A stretch of 64,000 nt of DNA from Inia geoffrensis (GCA_036417435.1 CM070915.1:80105799-80169798), one strand, 5' to 3'; positions 39,401 to 48,374 are shown, numbered from the stretch's first letter. The notes: generated from the sequence alone by a model not told the origin. A program made the numbers and translations.

Positions 39401-42400
39401 TCTTGAATTCCATTAGGAGGACTGTTTCAGAACATCAGACATGACCCTATCCTAAGAAGTCCAAAAAAAAAAAAAAAAAAAGCAAAAGGGAAAAAGTAAT
39501 AAGCATAAGGTATAAAAATTTTAAGTTGATTTTTAAAATATTAAAACCCTATAACATCAGTAACCAGTTACACTGAAGTAGTAAATGGATAATATGTATT
39601 CCATAGATATGAAATACAACTGATAATCCAACAAGAAAATGAACCAAAAGAGAAAATAAGAAAAACATGCAGCCTTAAAAAAAAAAAAATGACATTACTG
39701 TACTCCCATCAAAAAATAAAATTAAAAGCACAGTAAACACAATGCCGGCAAGACAGTGGATAAACTACATTTATCCATCCTTACACATCACTGGAAATTG
39801 ACTACACCTTGCTGAAGAGGGAATTTGACAAAACATAACAAGAATTTGAAAATATTTATACACTTTGATTTATACTCCAGTCTGTGAAATCTACCCTCAA
39901 GAACAAAGCACACGGAGTGTAGCCGGCCTCAGAGCCAGCTGTGAACAACCTGTCTCCTGTCTCCAGGCATGCGCCCTCCTGGTCAGAGGCCAGGGCTACT
40001 CCCCTCCCCGCCGACTCTGGGCTGGCCTTGCCACTTGTTTCGACAGAACGCGATGCTGGTGCGGTTCTGGGCTGGGACGAGCCTCGTCAGAGCCCTATAG
40101 CTTCTGTTTGGTTTTCTTGGAAGGCAACCAGCATACAAATTCTGACCTCCCAGACACTACTGGGATGCGAGGAAGTCCAAACAAGGCACCTGGAGTGGCC
40201 ACGCGGACTAGAACCAAGACACCTGGGCACAAGGCCCAGCCCACTGTCAGGTGAAGGGAGACCGGCAAAACCACACAGTCAGCCCCCAAATCATAGGAAT
40301 AAATCACTGTTTGAAGCCATATATCCATTTCAGATATTAAAATTTGTCTTAGAATTGATGAAATATGGCAGATGAAAATAAATCTGAAAAAAATTTCAAA
40401 TCAAACGTACATCTGAAGCATCTGTACTATATCTTCAAACACAAATCCTCTGGATTAGAGGATTTGCAAAGTGCCTCGAACCCGTGGTATGGAAGCTGCA
40501 TTATGTGCAGTAGAATGTGAATCATGCTACTGGTACTCTTTAGGTGACAGCCAAAACCACTCTGTCCCCAGCCACTCTCCCAAAATTCTGCAGCTCTTCT
40601 TACAGCCTCTGTGCTGTATACTAACTCAGGTAAGGAGAAAATATGCAGCTTCATGTATTTATTAAATGAAAATATTTGAACACAAAATATCCTTTTAGTA
40701 CCGCTTCACTTCAGAAAAGTAAACTCAAAACAAAATTTAAAAGTAAAACATTATAATACACAAAGGGGGAAAGCTAGATTTTACTTGAGCCATTTGTTTT
40801 CTCATTATTAAAGCACTCACACAGAAACTGCACCATAAGGAAATGACAACATCGGAGGCACTCAATAAACACGTGGTGCGTTTACGGCAGGCGCTTACTT
40901 TCAACCTTTCTGCCGACACTTACGGGCCAGTCCTGAAGCAGGTGATGCCGATTCTGAACACAGAATCCTTTTCCCAGCATCCTGGCGGTGGTGATGGGTG
41001 AGGGCAACCAGGTAGGCGGACGCATTCAAATGCAATAAGCTACCTCAAGAGATTTTGCTCAGAACACTACTGCTATCTCAATGAGGCAGACTAACCAGGG
41101 AGAACCAAGTTACTTAATATTCTCCAGGAAACCTGCGAGCAATGTTTACTTCAGAACTAAGAAGGAATGCCTCCCTGAGAATAAACTCGGGAGTGGCAGA
41201 AAGCTAGGTGAACCACAACATACTCTGCTTCCTCTCCGGCAGGAATTTCCAAGTGGAGTGAGGGCTGGCACACCTCCCTCTCTCCCTCCCAGAGACCACC
41301 TACAGGGTACAGGGGCTCTCCTGTGACACCACGGAGCTGCAGTTAGAAGCAAAGGAAGTATCCCGCCAAGTCACTGCTGGCAGGGTGAACACTTGAGAAA
41401 ATTTAAAACTTTTCAATAACTTAAGTATATCCTCTAAGGAAACAACCACTTACATCAATACTGTTTAGTAAGCTGTAACCGATAATTTAGTTAGCAGGTG
41501 ACACTACCATGAATAACAAACAGTAAACCAAGCTATGCATTGTTGGTACTTTTCAGTAACATTCCAGTCACTAGGCTGAAAAAAATCTATGGCATAATTA
41601 CCTACTTACAAAGAATAAACTGCTTGAAGCACGCCTGCTATCTGGCTATATAACTCTGTTAATGTAACATTAAACCTCACACCTGGCAAGGCAGGGCTTA
41701 GACTCCTACTGTCTGTCATGTGGTAATCCTGTATAATAATCATAACCAGATCATCACTTAGAACTTACATATGTCAACATGATGTTTTTAAAACAAAGAG
41801 TCAGGTAGACGATGAAGTACATACCAAAAGCCAGACTTTTCATCTTAATAAAGTAGAAAAAATAAATTGGACTTTATCAAAATTTAAAACTTTGGGGTTT
41901 CAAAGGATACCATCAAGAAAACCAAAAAAACCTACAGAGAGAAAGTATTTACAAACCGTACATCTAATAAGGAACTTGTATCTAGAATATATAAGAACTC
42001 TTACTACTCAACAATAGAGACAAATAACGCGAATTTTTTAAGACGGGCAAACCAGAAATGAACCCACACTTACGTGGGCAATTAATCTACAACAAAGGAG
42101 ACAAGAACATACAATGAAGACAGTGACTTCAATAAATGGTGCTGGGGAAACTGGACAGCTACATGCACGAGAATCAAAGCGGACTACTCCCTCACACCAC
42201 ACACAAAAGTAAACTCAAAATCCATCAATGACTTAAATGTAACACCTGAAGCCTTAAAATTTCTAGAAGAAAACTTAGGCAGTATGCTCTTTGACATCAG
42301 TCTTAGCAATAATTTTTTGGATGTCTCCTCAGGCAAGGGGGAAAAAAAGCAAAAATAAGCAAATGAGACTACATCAAACTAAAAGCTTTGCACAGTGAAG

Positions 42401-45400
42401 GAAACTATCAACATAACACAAAGGAAGCCAACAGGATGGGAGAAGACATTGGCAAACACTACGTCTGATAAGGGATTAATATCCAAAATATACAAAGAAC
42501 TCATACTACTCAACATCCAAAAAAGCAACCTGATTTAAAAAATGGGCAGAGGATCTGAATAAGACATCTTTCCAAAGACACACAGATGGCCAACAGGCAC
42601 ATGAAAAGACGGTGCTCAACATCACTAATCATCAGGGAAATGCAAATGAAAACCACAATGAGACACCACCTCACACCTGTCAGAATTGCTGTCATCAAAA
42701 AGACAACAAAAAACAAGTTGGCAAGAATGTGGAGAAAACGGAACCCTTGTGCACTGTTGATGGGAATGTAAATTGGTGCAGACACTATGGAAAACAGTAC
42801 GGAGGGCCCTCAAAAAATAAAAAATAGAACTACCATACAATTCAGCAATTCTACTCCTGGCTATTTATCCGAAGAGAACAAAAGCACTATTTCAAAAAGA
42901 TATATGCACCCTCATGTTCATTGCAGCATTATGCACAATAGCCAAGATATGCAAGCAACGTAAGTTCCCATCAATACATGAATGGATAAAGATAATGTGG
43001 AAGGTGCACACACGTGCGTGCACACACACACACACACACAAATACACTGTAATACCATTCAGCCATAAAAAAGAATGAAATCTTGCCATTTGCGACAACA
43101 CGGATGGACCTAGAGAATATTACACTGAGAAATAAGTCACAAAGAAAAAGACAAATGCTGTATGATTCCACTTACATGAAGCAACCAAAAAGTTTATAGA
43201 ACACAGTGTGATACAGAAGCAGAATCAAAGAACCTGTAATCAAGAAACTAGCTCTGGACTCAGCATCTAGCTAAGTCATCTTGTGAAAGTCATTTCATAC
43301 CTAGATAGCGCTCACCTATAAAATATACTTTGCCTAGAGCCTAAATGATTCATAATGTACTTTCCATGAGCACTACTATTCCCATATATGTATAAGGACC
43401 TATACAAGCCATAAGGACCTCTCTCCCCTTATGTAGTTTCAAACTTTGCTGAGTTCCAACTTAAACTGAAAATAACATCTGCTCTTACACAAGTCAGCAA
43501 AGACTGTGTAAACAAGAATACACTTCCAAACCCAGTCCTGAAGTCCCATCTTACAATAATATCTCAAAGATTTACTTATAAATACATCTGCTCTTTTAAA
43601 ACAGTTAACTACTTTTGAAACAAACTTTTTTGTACGCGGGCCCTCACTGTTGTGGCCTCTCCCGTTGCGGAGCACAGGCTCCGGACGCGCAGGCACAGCA
43701 GCCATGGCTCACGGGCCCAGCCGCTCCGCGGCATGTGGGATCTTCCTGGACCGGGGCACGAACCCGCGTCCCCTGCATCGGTAGGCGGACTCTCAACCAC
43801 TGCGCTACCACGGAAGCCCCTGAAACAAACTTTTGAACACTGGATTTCATTCCATTTGTTCTAGTCTACATACCTCACATCCATTTTGAAGTTTTGCATC
43901 AAACAGCTCCCCAAATACTTGCTAAGTGGATGTTTCCACCTATGGGCAATCTCTGCTTTTCATGGTTTCCACATGCGTGACTTTCAGTTACCACGGCTTA
44001 GTGAGACACCACTCTCCCAACAACAGGGTTCAGACTCCAGTCTCCATGGTACGCAGACAATGAGTAAGCGCACAGAGCTCACACGTGGCTGCTAGCTCCT
44101 CAGTCCACAGGTCACCATGTGAGTGACAGACGAGCAGTCCCGACCAGCAGCCAGCACTTCACAGCTTTCAGTGTGTACCTGAGGCTCACTGCGCATCTCT
44201 TAGTTAACAGAGAGCAAAGCATGGAATAGAGTTGCCTCCTTGTCTACCAGTGACAGTCCATAAAAATAGCCAACAAAGGTGAAAGTCCAGCAAAGAAACA
44301 AGAACTGGCAACACAGGAAGTGAAATTTGAACAAATGTAAAGAGAGTCACAGAAGAAACTTGACCGTGGGAACATTGGAGAGACTCCGGAAGAGAAGGCA
44401 GAGGAATTCTGTGAACGTGAGCTTATTGACATAAATGAGGAAAGGAGATGTAGGAAAAGGATGACCGTGTCCCAGAGGAAGTGAAAAACTTCACAATAAA
44501 GAAGCTCTCAGAGATATTTCCTAACACTGAAAGCACAAATGACAAAATACTGGAAGCAGATCCAAATTTAGGAGTATGACAATTCACCAAAGCACAGAAA
44601 AGATGCTTGTTCCACATAAGTTATACGATAAAAAGATAAGGCAAGCATTGTTCAAACTACTCTTGACAAGAGTTTTATAACCAAAAACACTCTAATTCTT
44701 AGTGTCTCACGTTTAAACTACAGTGTACCAAACAAATGTTAGTTTTACTATTTTTTCCATTTTTCCTATATGCTTGTAACCCCAGGAATTTTTCAGTGTT
44801 TCAGCAAACATTTTCAAAGGTCACAGAATCATAATTTTTCTCACTTAGTAAGATTGCTCTGAACAGTTTCAGTACGCCACCCAAACTACCATGCAAAGGG
44901 AGGACTGCTGATAGGCTGTACTGCCTGACGACATTATCAAGAGCAAACATACGTCAAGAGCACCCAGGTTCCTAACTCACATAGACAAATCTACCAGGCC
45001 TCTTATTAAAGTCTCAAGAGGGAAATACCCTGGACTATTACAGTTCAGCTCTTGTATTGTTTAATTTCCAGGTTCTATGATTTACACCTGCAAATCTCTT
45101 CTTCTATTACTACTCCCAAGTTCTGCCCATATCCACAAATCTTCATCCTGAAAATGGGGAAAACAAAATCATGTAGTCCAAACTTTTCATAGAACGGACA
45201 GAAAAGCAAGGCTTATGAGACTCGTTGCACGCCTAGCATGGCAATCTACCAGGGCAGCAGGGCAATCAAAACACAGCCAACCCAGTTCCTGTTCCAGTAT
45301 ACATAATGCTTCCCACTTCTGAAAAAAGTAATTAGGCTTCATTGTGGTTGTTTTCCACCTATATGGTTTACGTAGACTTACCACACTTTTTAATCTAACA

Positions 45401-48056
45401 TTAATAATTCTATTAGTGCTGAGATGTGATTAAATTTTTGAATCACAGGTACTAAATATACTAACAAATTTCTATCCCAAAGAGTCATGTTTCTTAAGCC
45501 GTGTCCTATGAAATCATCTGGACCCCCAGAGGTGACTGTCTCTTGGGAAAGGGGAACCTAGCCAGTGGGGTCTCCACCACAGCCCTACTTCTGTCCACGA
45601 GAAGCATCTGACAGTCTGAAAGAAGGACTCTGCTAGGAAGAGAAGTATGAAAGCCACTCTCAACCCTAAAAGGAAGTAAGATTCCTGATTTCAGGATTAT
45701 TCCAAATTCATAATTGCTCATGATGGAAAAAGCACTAGACTGAAAGTAAAAAACCCGGATTCTGATCTGGACTCTACTGCTAACCAACTATGTAAAACCT
45801 TATATTTCCTCAGGCCTCAGTTTACTCAACTGCAAAACAAAGAGGACCAAATGGTATGGCAAAGTATCGTATCGATCAGCTTAGAGGTCTCAGTCTAGTT
45901 AGAATTCTTCCTGCCAATTTTTCTTCCAGTAACAGAAAGACTTAAAGCATATGATTTAGGTAATGTCAGTTAAAATATAATGCTTTAGTTAAAATTTAAA
46001 AAAATATCTGTCAGGTGTTTTTTTCTTTTTGGACTATTCAAGAGCTATTTTTATCAAGATTATTTTGGCTTAAATAAAAAAACATGGGGCTTCCCTGGTG
46101 GCGCAGTGGTTGAGGGTCCGCCTGCCGATGCAGGGGACGCGGGTTCGTGCCCCGGTCCGGGAGGATCCCACATGCCGCGGAGCGCCTGGGCCCGTGAGCC
46201 GTGGCCGCTGGGCCTGTGCGTCCGGAGCCTGTGCTCCGCCAACGGGAGAGGCCACGGCAGTGAGAGGCCCGCGTACCGAAAAAAAAAAAAAAAACCATGT
46301 ACAGTACACCCTAATTTTAAAATTTCAAGCTTTATCACATTTATTTCACAAATACATGGGTACTGTTTCCCTCCCTTGCTACCAAGAGGCAAACAATACA
46401 AACGTAGAACTAAGAGAAAATATAATCTAAAAATAGTTTCGAAACATAGTCCAAAACTGCTTCTGCACTCCTCTCCCCAAGCTGGATGATAGTGTCAATG
46501 TTGTAAAGCACAGAAAAGGAATAACGGTATATGAAATTCGCCAAGGCAATTTTTAACAACAGTTTCAAAACAAATTTCAGTGATTTAAGAAAACATCAAC
46601 TAACTGCCTAAAAGATATTCTTTCTGATTATGCTCAGGTTTCGAATCTCATAAATTTAAAAGCAGCGTAAATGTAACAATTAGAATGCTGAAATGTAAAC
46701 TAGAAAATACAGGCTTCCAATGTACAATAAACGTGCTAGTAATCTCAGCAGCTTCTTTATAATTCACAGTCAACTTCCAAAAATGACTGGTTAACAAAGA
46801 GCACCTGCCATTAACACAATCTAATCATTGGTCTTTGCAAAATATTTCCACACTCTCTCACAGGTACAACGTTAGAAGGGAGAAAAATCGTGTTTAAATA
46901 AAAAAATGAAATCCACAAAATGAAGACTATCAATCAAACTGAAACACATCACTTTATTACTAAATTTTCAAGAACCTTCAGGTACGAAGCTCAACTCTTA
47001 AAAAGACGTGGAGCTTTAATGCACAAGCACACTCGATTTCAAATAGCAAGGACAGTAAAGTTTTACACTAAAATGTCACTTTTTAAATCATCCACGCTTT
47101 ACTAGCTAGCTCTGACCCCAAGTGTGCCGAAATAGCTCCCCAACGCTAAAATCGTTAAACAGCTTACCCTGACACCTGTACGTAATAAAGATGCGATACA
47201 AAAGACGCAATTCTTCATTAAAATGAAGAGAGAACGGCACTACCTTAAAAGTACCCATCACAACATACACCGAGGCCTTCCACTTAAGTACACAAAGACT
47301 TGAAAATTCGTGTTATTATGCAATGATGGCATGAAATACAAAACCACACTGTTCCACAGCCACGGTTCAATAATGATTAGAGAAATTAAAGACCATACGT
47401 CTTAACGTTTTAAGTAATAAAACTGTGCCCCTTTAACATTTTGTAATGGTCAAATTTCTAAAACCTAAGTGTTAATACCGAATTTCAACGTCTGTGCTCA
47501 GAGGAAACGAAAACTGTATTCAGTACAAGAGGAGCGGAACAGCTAATCTAAGAAACTGCTTTTTCTTCCATTAGCGTTCACCTAGCTCCTTGCTTCTATT
47601 TAGTCTGCACCTCAGTTTTTCACTCCAGCGAAAGAAAGACCACACGCATTCAGTCGGTAAGAAGGGCCCTGTCCTCCGCCCACGTCAGGGCGAGCCGGGG
47701 GGTCGGACCCGCTCCATCCAGGACCCCCACGCGAGGCCTCGCGCGCCCAGGAGAACGCGGCCCGCCCGGGCTCCCCTCCTCGATTCCGCACCGCCCGTCA
47801 GAGCCCCGGGCCAGCCGGCCCGGCCCAGCCCAGCCCCCAGGCGCGCAGCCGACGCGCGGGCACGACCGCCGCCCCGACGGCCGCCAGGACCCTCCCTGCT
47901 CCGGCTGCGCTCCGCGGAAAGTCCGGCGGCCGGGGGCCCGTACTCCGGCTTCTCCCACACCGCCAGGCCGGCCGCCAGCTGCGCGCAGAGGCACAGCGCG
48001 GGCTGGGATGGAAAAGCAGGCGGCCCGGCAGGGTACTGACCTGTGGAGACCGCCAT
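18269..48056 (-). CDS. UBE2V2: UBE2V2 (MMS2), ubiquitin-conjugating enzyme E2 variant 2, complete four-exon coding gene
   Basis: The coding sequence is the join of 48056-48041, 30620-30472, 25931-25806 and 18415-18269 on the minus strand: 438 nt, 145 residues plus TAA, the usual length of the family. The product is a UEV. It has the E2 (UBC) fold but lacks the catalytic cysteine and the HPN motif, and it acts as obligate partner of UBE2N/UBC13. The heterodimer makes K63-linked ubiquitin chains, notably on PCNA K164 with HLTF or SHPRH in error-free lesion bypass, in nucleus and cytosol. It is told from UBE2V1 by MAVSTG at the N-terminus, [32 protein letters not shown] and the TYNN end. Phe13, known in human MMS2 to contact UBC13, is present. 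All splice sites are canonical and the phases fit, so the gene looks functional. The introns are about 17.4, 4.5 and 7.4 kb. In human the gene lies near MCM4 and PRKDC on 8q11; neither is in this window. Confidence 0.97.
18416..19099. other. Intron 3 of UBE2V2, unique sequence
   Basis: This is the acceptor-proximal part of intron 3. A slightly GC-richer block at about 18740-19080 is open in several frames but shows no domain. Nothing functional is recognised beyond the acceptor tract. Confidence 0.35.
19100..19305 (+). mobile_element. L1 3'-end fragment
   Basis: 'ggatgtactgtaaaacacagg', 'ctgaatcactatgttgtac' and 'tatacttcaataaaaaat' are the terminal L1 signature. Confidence 0.75.
20429..20575 (+). 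mobile_element. tRNA-derived SINE (short CHR-2-like)
   Basis: It has 'gggacttccctggcggtcc' and 'gggttctatccctgg', and ends in an AAACAAAC-type simple tail. It is inserted into L1 ORF2. The target-site duplication is not clear. Confidence 0.85.
21147..21514 (+). mobile_element. MaLR (MST/MLT1-type) solo LTR
   Basis: 'tgtttgtgtcccccaaaactcatggg', 'tgagaaataatctctgctgtcc' and the end 'cagcagccaaactaagaca' define the LTR in sense orientation. The outer ends are typical of TG...CA. Confidence 0.75.
21515..21940 (+). mobile_element. MLT1-like LTR
   Basis: 'gtgagtgaggccggagctgc', 'cctgtgagaggccctgggcc' and 'gcgagacaataaatccttgtcg' match the second half of an MLT1-type LTR. It abuts the preceding LTR. 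Confidence 0.55.
22473..22680 (+). mobile_element. CHR-1 SINE
   Basis: Full-length copy with poly(A). Target-site duplication AAATCTGAGCTTGG / AAATCTGAACTTGG at about 22461 and 22681. Confidence 0.94.
22973..23179 (+). mobile_element. CHR-1 SINE
   Basis: Full-length copy with poly(A). Target-site duplication AAGTCACTGACA / AAGTCACTAACA at 22961 and 23179. It lies only 292 bp from the previous CHR-1 copy. Confidence 0.94.
23369..23417 (+). mobile_element. Poly(A)-only retroinsertion with target-site duplication
   Basis: Two copies of AAAAGACCTGTTACAAA flank a run of about 15 extra A residues, with no body sequence. This is what remains when reverse transcription stops inside the tail. A plain slippage duplication is the alternative. 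Confidence 0.5.
23580..24110 (-). mobile_element. L2-like remnant
   Basis: 'tgaagccactgcaggatttt', 'agatccctctgcttggtttg' and 'caagagatgatggct' resemble reversed L2 body sequence. It is highly diverged. Confidence 0.4.
24111..25805. other. Intron 3 of UBE2V2, incl. GC-rich block
   Basis: The block 24570-24870 is markedly GC-rich within AT-rich intron DNA, with no gene-like frame. The remainder is unremarkable, with a purine-rich stretch at about 25008-25040. Confidence 0.35.
25806..25931 (-). CDS. UBE2V2: UBE2V2 coding exon 3 (residues 56-97)
   Basis: The exon is exactly 126 bp (42 codons), phase 0 at both ends, so skipping it would keep frame but delete the centre of the UBC fold. It encodes [15 protein letters not shown] to INNSSGM. 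Asn57, Val66 and Ser79 mark the V2 paralogue; the corresponding UBE2V1 positions differ. The acceptor is CTTCCAG and the donor is ATG|GTAAG. There is no cysteine where active E2 enzymes carry theirs, as expected for a UEV. Confidence 0.97.
25932..27160. other. Intron 2 of UBE2V2, AT-rich
   Basis: No exon, RNA gene or clear repeat is recognised. This is the acceptor-side part of intron 2. Confidence 0.4.
27165..27495 (+). mobile_element. L1 3'-end fragment
   Basis: 'acagatacacactactatac', 'ctgaatcactttgctgtgc' and 'tatacttcaataaaaaaag' mark a 5'-truncated L1 end. Confidence 0.8.
27540..28130 (+). mobile_element. Older L1 3' region
   Basis: 'tggtataaccattttggaaac', 'gcattttatccaagagaaatgg' and the end 'caaattatacctcaatc' follow old L1 ORF2 C-terminus and 3'UTR. 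It is more diverged than its neighbour. Confidence 0.65.
28131..29999. other. Intron 2 of UBE2V2, incl. GC-rich block
   Basis: A GC-rich island of about 370 bp at 28660-29030 includes a 13-bp tandem duplication (AAGCCTGGCTGGA at 28732 and 28745). It could be a decayed LTR. The rest is AT-rich and featureless. Confidence 0.35.
30000..30345 (+). mobile_element. L2 LINE 3' end
   Basis: 'ctatctggaatgttctccatc', 'tttaaggctcattccaaagg' and 'catcaataaatgtata' are the L2 3' region in sense. It sits just inside intron 2, near exon 2. Confidence 0.65.
30472..30620 (-). CDS. UBE2V2: UBE2V2 coding exon 2 (residues 6-55)
   Basis: The exon is 149 bp, entered at phase 1: acceptor ...TTGTATAG, then GC completing Gly6. 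It encodes the N-terminal helix, including [17 protein letters not shown], and the first beta strands ending in MIIGPPR. The helix and Phe13 form the UBC13-binding face of the family. The donor is AGG|GTCAGTG. An L2 fragment ends about 125 bp away on the 3' side of the minus-strand intron 2. No frame damage is seen. Confidence 0.97.
30621..31820. other. Intron 1 of UBE2V2, unique sequence
   Basis: The tract next to the exon 2 acceptor holds no recognised gene. A short TCCC repeat lies at 31609-31631. Confidence 0.35.
31821..32086 (+). mobile_element. CHR-type SINE (long class)
   Basis: Head 'gggcttccctggtggtgc', B box 'gggttcgatccctgg', body with 'gccacaactactgagcctgc' and an A-rich tail. 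The target-site duplication is unclear. Confidence 0.88.
32185..32412 (+). mobile_element. MIR SINE, nearly full length
   Basis: 'ccatttgttcaggataaactg', 'cattttacagttatagaaactg', 'cctacccaaggtcacacag' and 'tctcttaaccggtgggtta' follow the MIR core in order. Confidence 0.8.
32413..34749. other. Intron 1 of UBE2V2
   Basis: A MIR-like stretch lies at 33460-33610 ('accatccagtccaaaacc', 'cttaactaccagttagtt'). Otherwise AT-rich with no gene seen. Confidence 0.35.
34750..34900 (+). mobile_element. MIR fragment
   Basis: 'atatttattgagcacctcctatgtgac' and 'gaaaattaaggctt' match the first part of MIR. Confidence 0.6.
35330..35430 (+). mobile_element. MIR fragment
   Basis: 'gaagtaactcactcaggatcatggcaagccagtagctgagt' reads as the central MIR core, diverged. 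Confidence 0.5.
35870..36010 (-). mobile_element. L2 3'-end fragment, antisense
   Basis: 'actatgctaggcacttgata' and 'tgccctcaagaagtttacagtctatg' are the complement of the L2 3' end. Confidence 0.6.
36270..38110 (+). mobile_element. Old L1 LINE, sense, with insertions
   Basis: Diverged ORF2 C-terminal sequence appears at 36270-36570 and 37200-38100, for example 'ggatttcttttaaaaaaagc' and 'gaagatgtagagatggaggc'. Between them are a SINE (36573) and another old repeat 3' end (about 36800-37170). Confidence 0.6.
36573..36740 (+). mobile_element. tRNA-derived SINE (CHR-2-like)
   Basis: Diverged head 'ggggactttcctggcaatcc', B box 'ggttcggtccctgg', poly(A). Target-site duplication AAGAGTCGGCAG / AAGAGTCAGCAG. 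Confidence 0.88.
38313..38523 (+). mobile_element. CHR-1 SINE
   Basis: Full-length copy with poly(A). Flanking CAGAAAACCTG is repeated after the tail at about 38532. Confidence 0.94.
38640..39909. other. Intron 1 of UBE2V2, old repeat debris
   Basis: L2-like 'aactgtgctaggccatggg...cctcatgggg' lies near 38985-39040 and a MIR-like antisense piece near 39148-39215. There is an A run at about 39463-39481. No gene. Confidence 0.35.
39910..40330 (+). mobile_element. MLT1-type LTR
   Basis: 'cttgccacttgtttcgacag', 'tggttttcttggaaggcaacc' and 'ggaataaatcactgtttgaagcc' match an MLT1 LTR in sense order. The open frames here come from its GC-rich first half. Confidence 0.6.
40331..41859. other. Intron 1 of UBE2V2, unique
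   Basis: No repeat or gene is recognised with confidence. Confidence 0.35.
41860..43230 (+). mobile_element. L1 LINE, sense, two joined fragments
   Basis: A short ORF2 piece (41860-42045) is followed by a longer ORF2 C-terminal run with 'aataaatggtgctggggaaactgg' and 'cctcacacctgtcagaattgc'. A (CA)n microsatellite lies at about 43018-43040. Confidence 0.8.
43018..43040. repeat. (CA)n microsatellite
   Basis: About eleven CA units sit inside L1 3' sequence, preceded by a CACACACGTGCGTG stretch. Confidence 0.85.
43630..43820 (-). mobile_element. CHR-1 SINE, antisense, short tail
   Basis: Reversed body from 'gtacgcgggccctcactg' to 'ccacggaagcccc'. The perfect target-site duplication TGAAACAAACTTTT lies at 43616-43629 and 43821-43834. 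The A tail is almost absent. Confidence 0.94.
44240..44720 (+). mobile_element. Tigger/pogo-like DNA transposon remnant
   Basis: Broken frames show short blocks in transposase C-terminal order: acidic 'ELIDINEE' at about 44420-44445, 'ILEADPNLG' at about 44547-44575, and 'SIVQTTLDK' near 44646-44670. These recall the C-terminal tail of Tigger transposases. No terminal inverted repeats were identified. Confidence 0.45.
44721..46086. other. Intron 1 of UBE2V2
   Basis: A MIR-like antisense fragment lies at about 45725-45850 ('gatctggactctactgctaacc', 'cctcagtttactcaactgc'). Nothing else is assignable. Confidence 0.35.
46087..46294 (+). mobile_element. CHR-1 SINE
   Basis: GC-rich full copy with all CpGs little decayed. 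Poly(A) tail; flanking AAAACATG / AAACCATG is a weak target-site duplication. Confidence 0.92.
46295..47639. other. Intron 1 of UBE2V2, promoter-proximal, AT-rich
   Basis: Unique AT-rich sequence up to the CpG island. No exon or RNA is recognised. Confidence 0.4.
48041..48056 (-). CDS. UBE2V2: UBE2V2 coding exon 1 (start codon, residues 1-5)
   Basis: The exon carries only 16 coding bases: ATG GCG GTC TCC ACA G, encoding MAVST plus the first base of Gly6. The ATG context is strong, with A at -3 and G at +4. The donor that follows reads GTCAGTAC (48040 downward), giving a phase-1 intron of 17,420 bp. It lies inside the CpG island. The frame stays open upstream to an ATG at 48293, but this start is chosen because it gives the known MMS2 N-terminus and a good Kozak context. 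Confidence 0.95.
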
Positions 48057-48197
48057 CTTCTCCTGCAGCCCGACGCACCGCCCGGACGCACGCGACGTCC
48101 GCGCTACCTCCGGGAGCGCCGCCGCCCGCCCCGCGGCTTCCGGCCCCAGGCTCCCGCCCCGCAGCTTCCGGCGCGTCAACGCAGACCCGTCCCGCGG

Positions 48198-48225
48198 CTT
48201 CCGGCTTCCGGCTTCCGGCTTCCTG
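48198..48225 (-). promoter_or_regulatory. Tandem ETS-factor motif array
   Basis: Three perfect head-to-tail copies of CCGGAAG (minus strand; 48198-48204, 48205-48211, 48212-48218) are followed by a degenerate fourth copy at 48219-48225. Two further single copies lie at 48165-48171 and 48137-48143. CCGGAAG is the core bound by GABPA/ELK/ETS factors, common in TATA-less promoters. The position, 80-170 bp upstream of the ATG, fits a core promoter element. Confidence 0.7.
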
Positions 48226-48366
48226 GGACTGTGCCGCCAAATCAGAGTGCAAGGGTGCAGGTTAAGCTCACGGAACAGACTTGAGACAGTCACCGTGACA
48301 GAGAGGAAGAGCGCGAGGCCAGAATGCTCCAGGCGGGGGACGTGCTCCGAGAGCCCGCGCCGGCTC

Positions 48367-48374
48367 TGACGTCA
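48367..48374. promoter_or_regulatory. Palindromic CRE (TGACGTCA)
   Basis: A perfect 8-bp cAMP-response element lies about 310 bp upstream of the UBE2V2 ATG within the CpG island. This is the consensus site for CREB/ATF dimers. The sequence match is certain; occupancy is inferred. Confidence 0.6.

Noticed and set aside
39941..40375. 144-residue frame
   Set aside because: Lies in an MLT1-type LTR; no protein similarity recognised.
47650..48293. 200- and 202-residue open frames on the minus strand across the CpG island
   Set aside because: They read through the exon 1 donor into intron 1 and are Arg/Gly/Ala/Pro-rich, as expected of GC-rich DNA lacking stops. The spliced UBE2V2 frame explains the only real coding bases.
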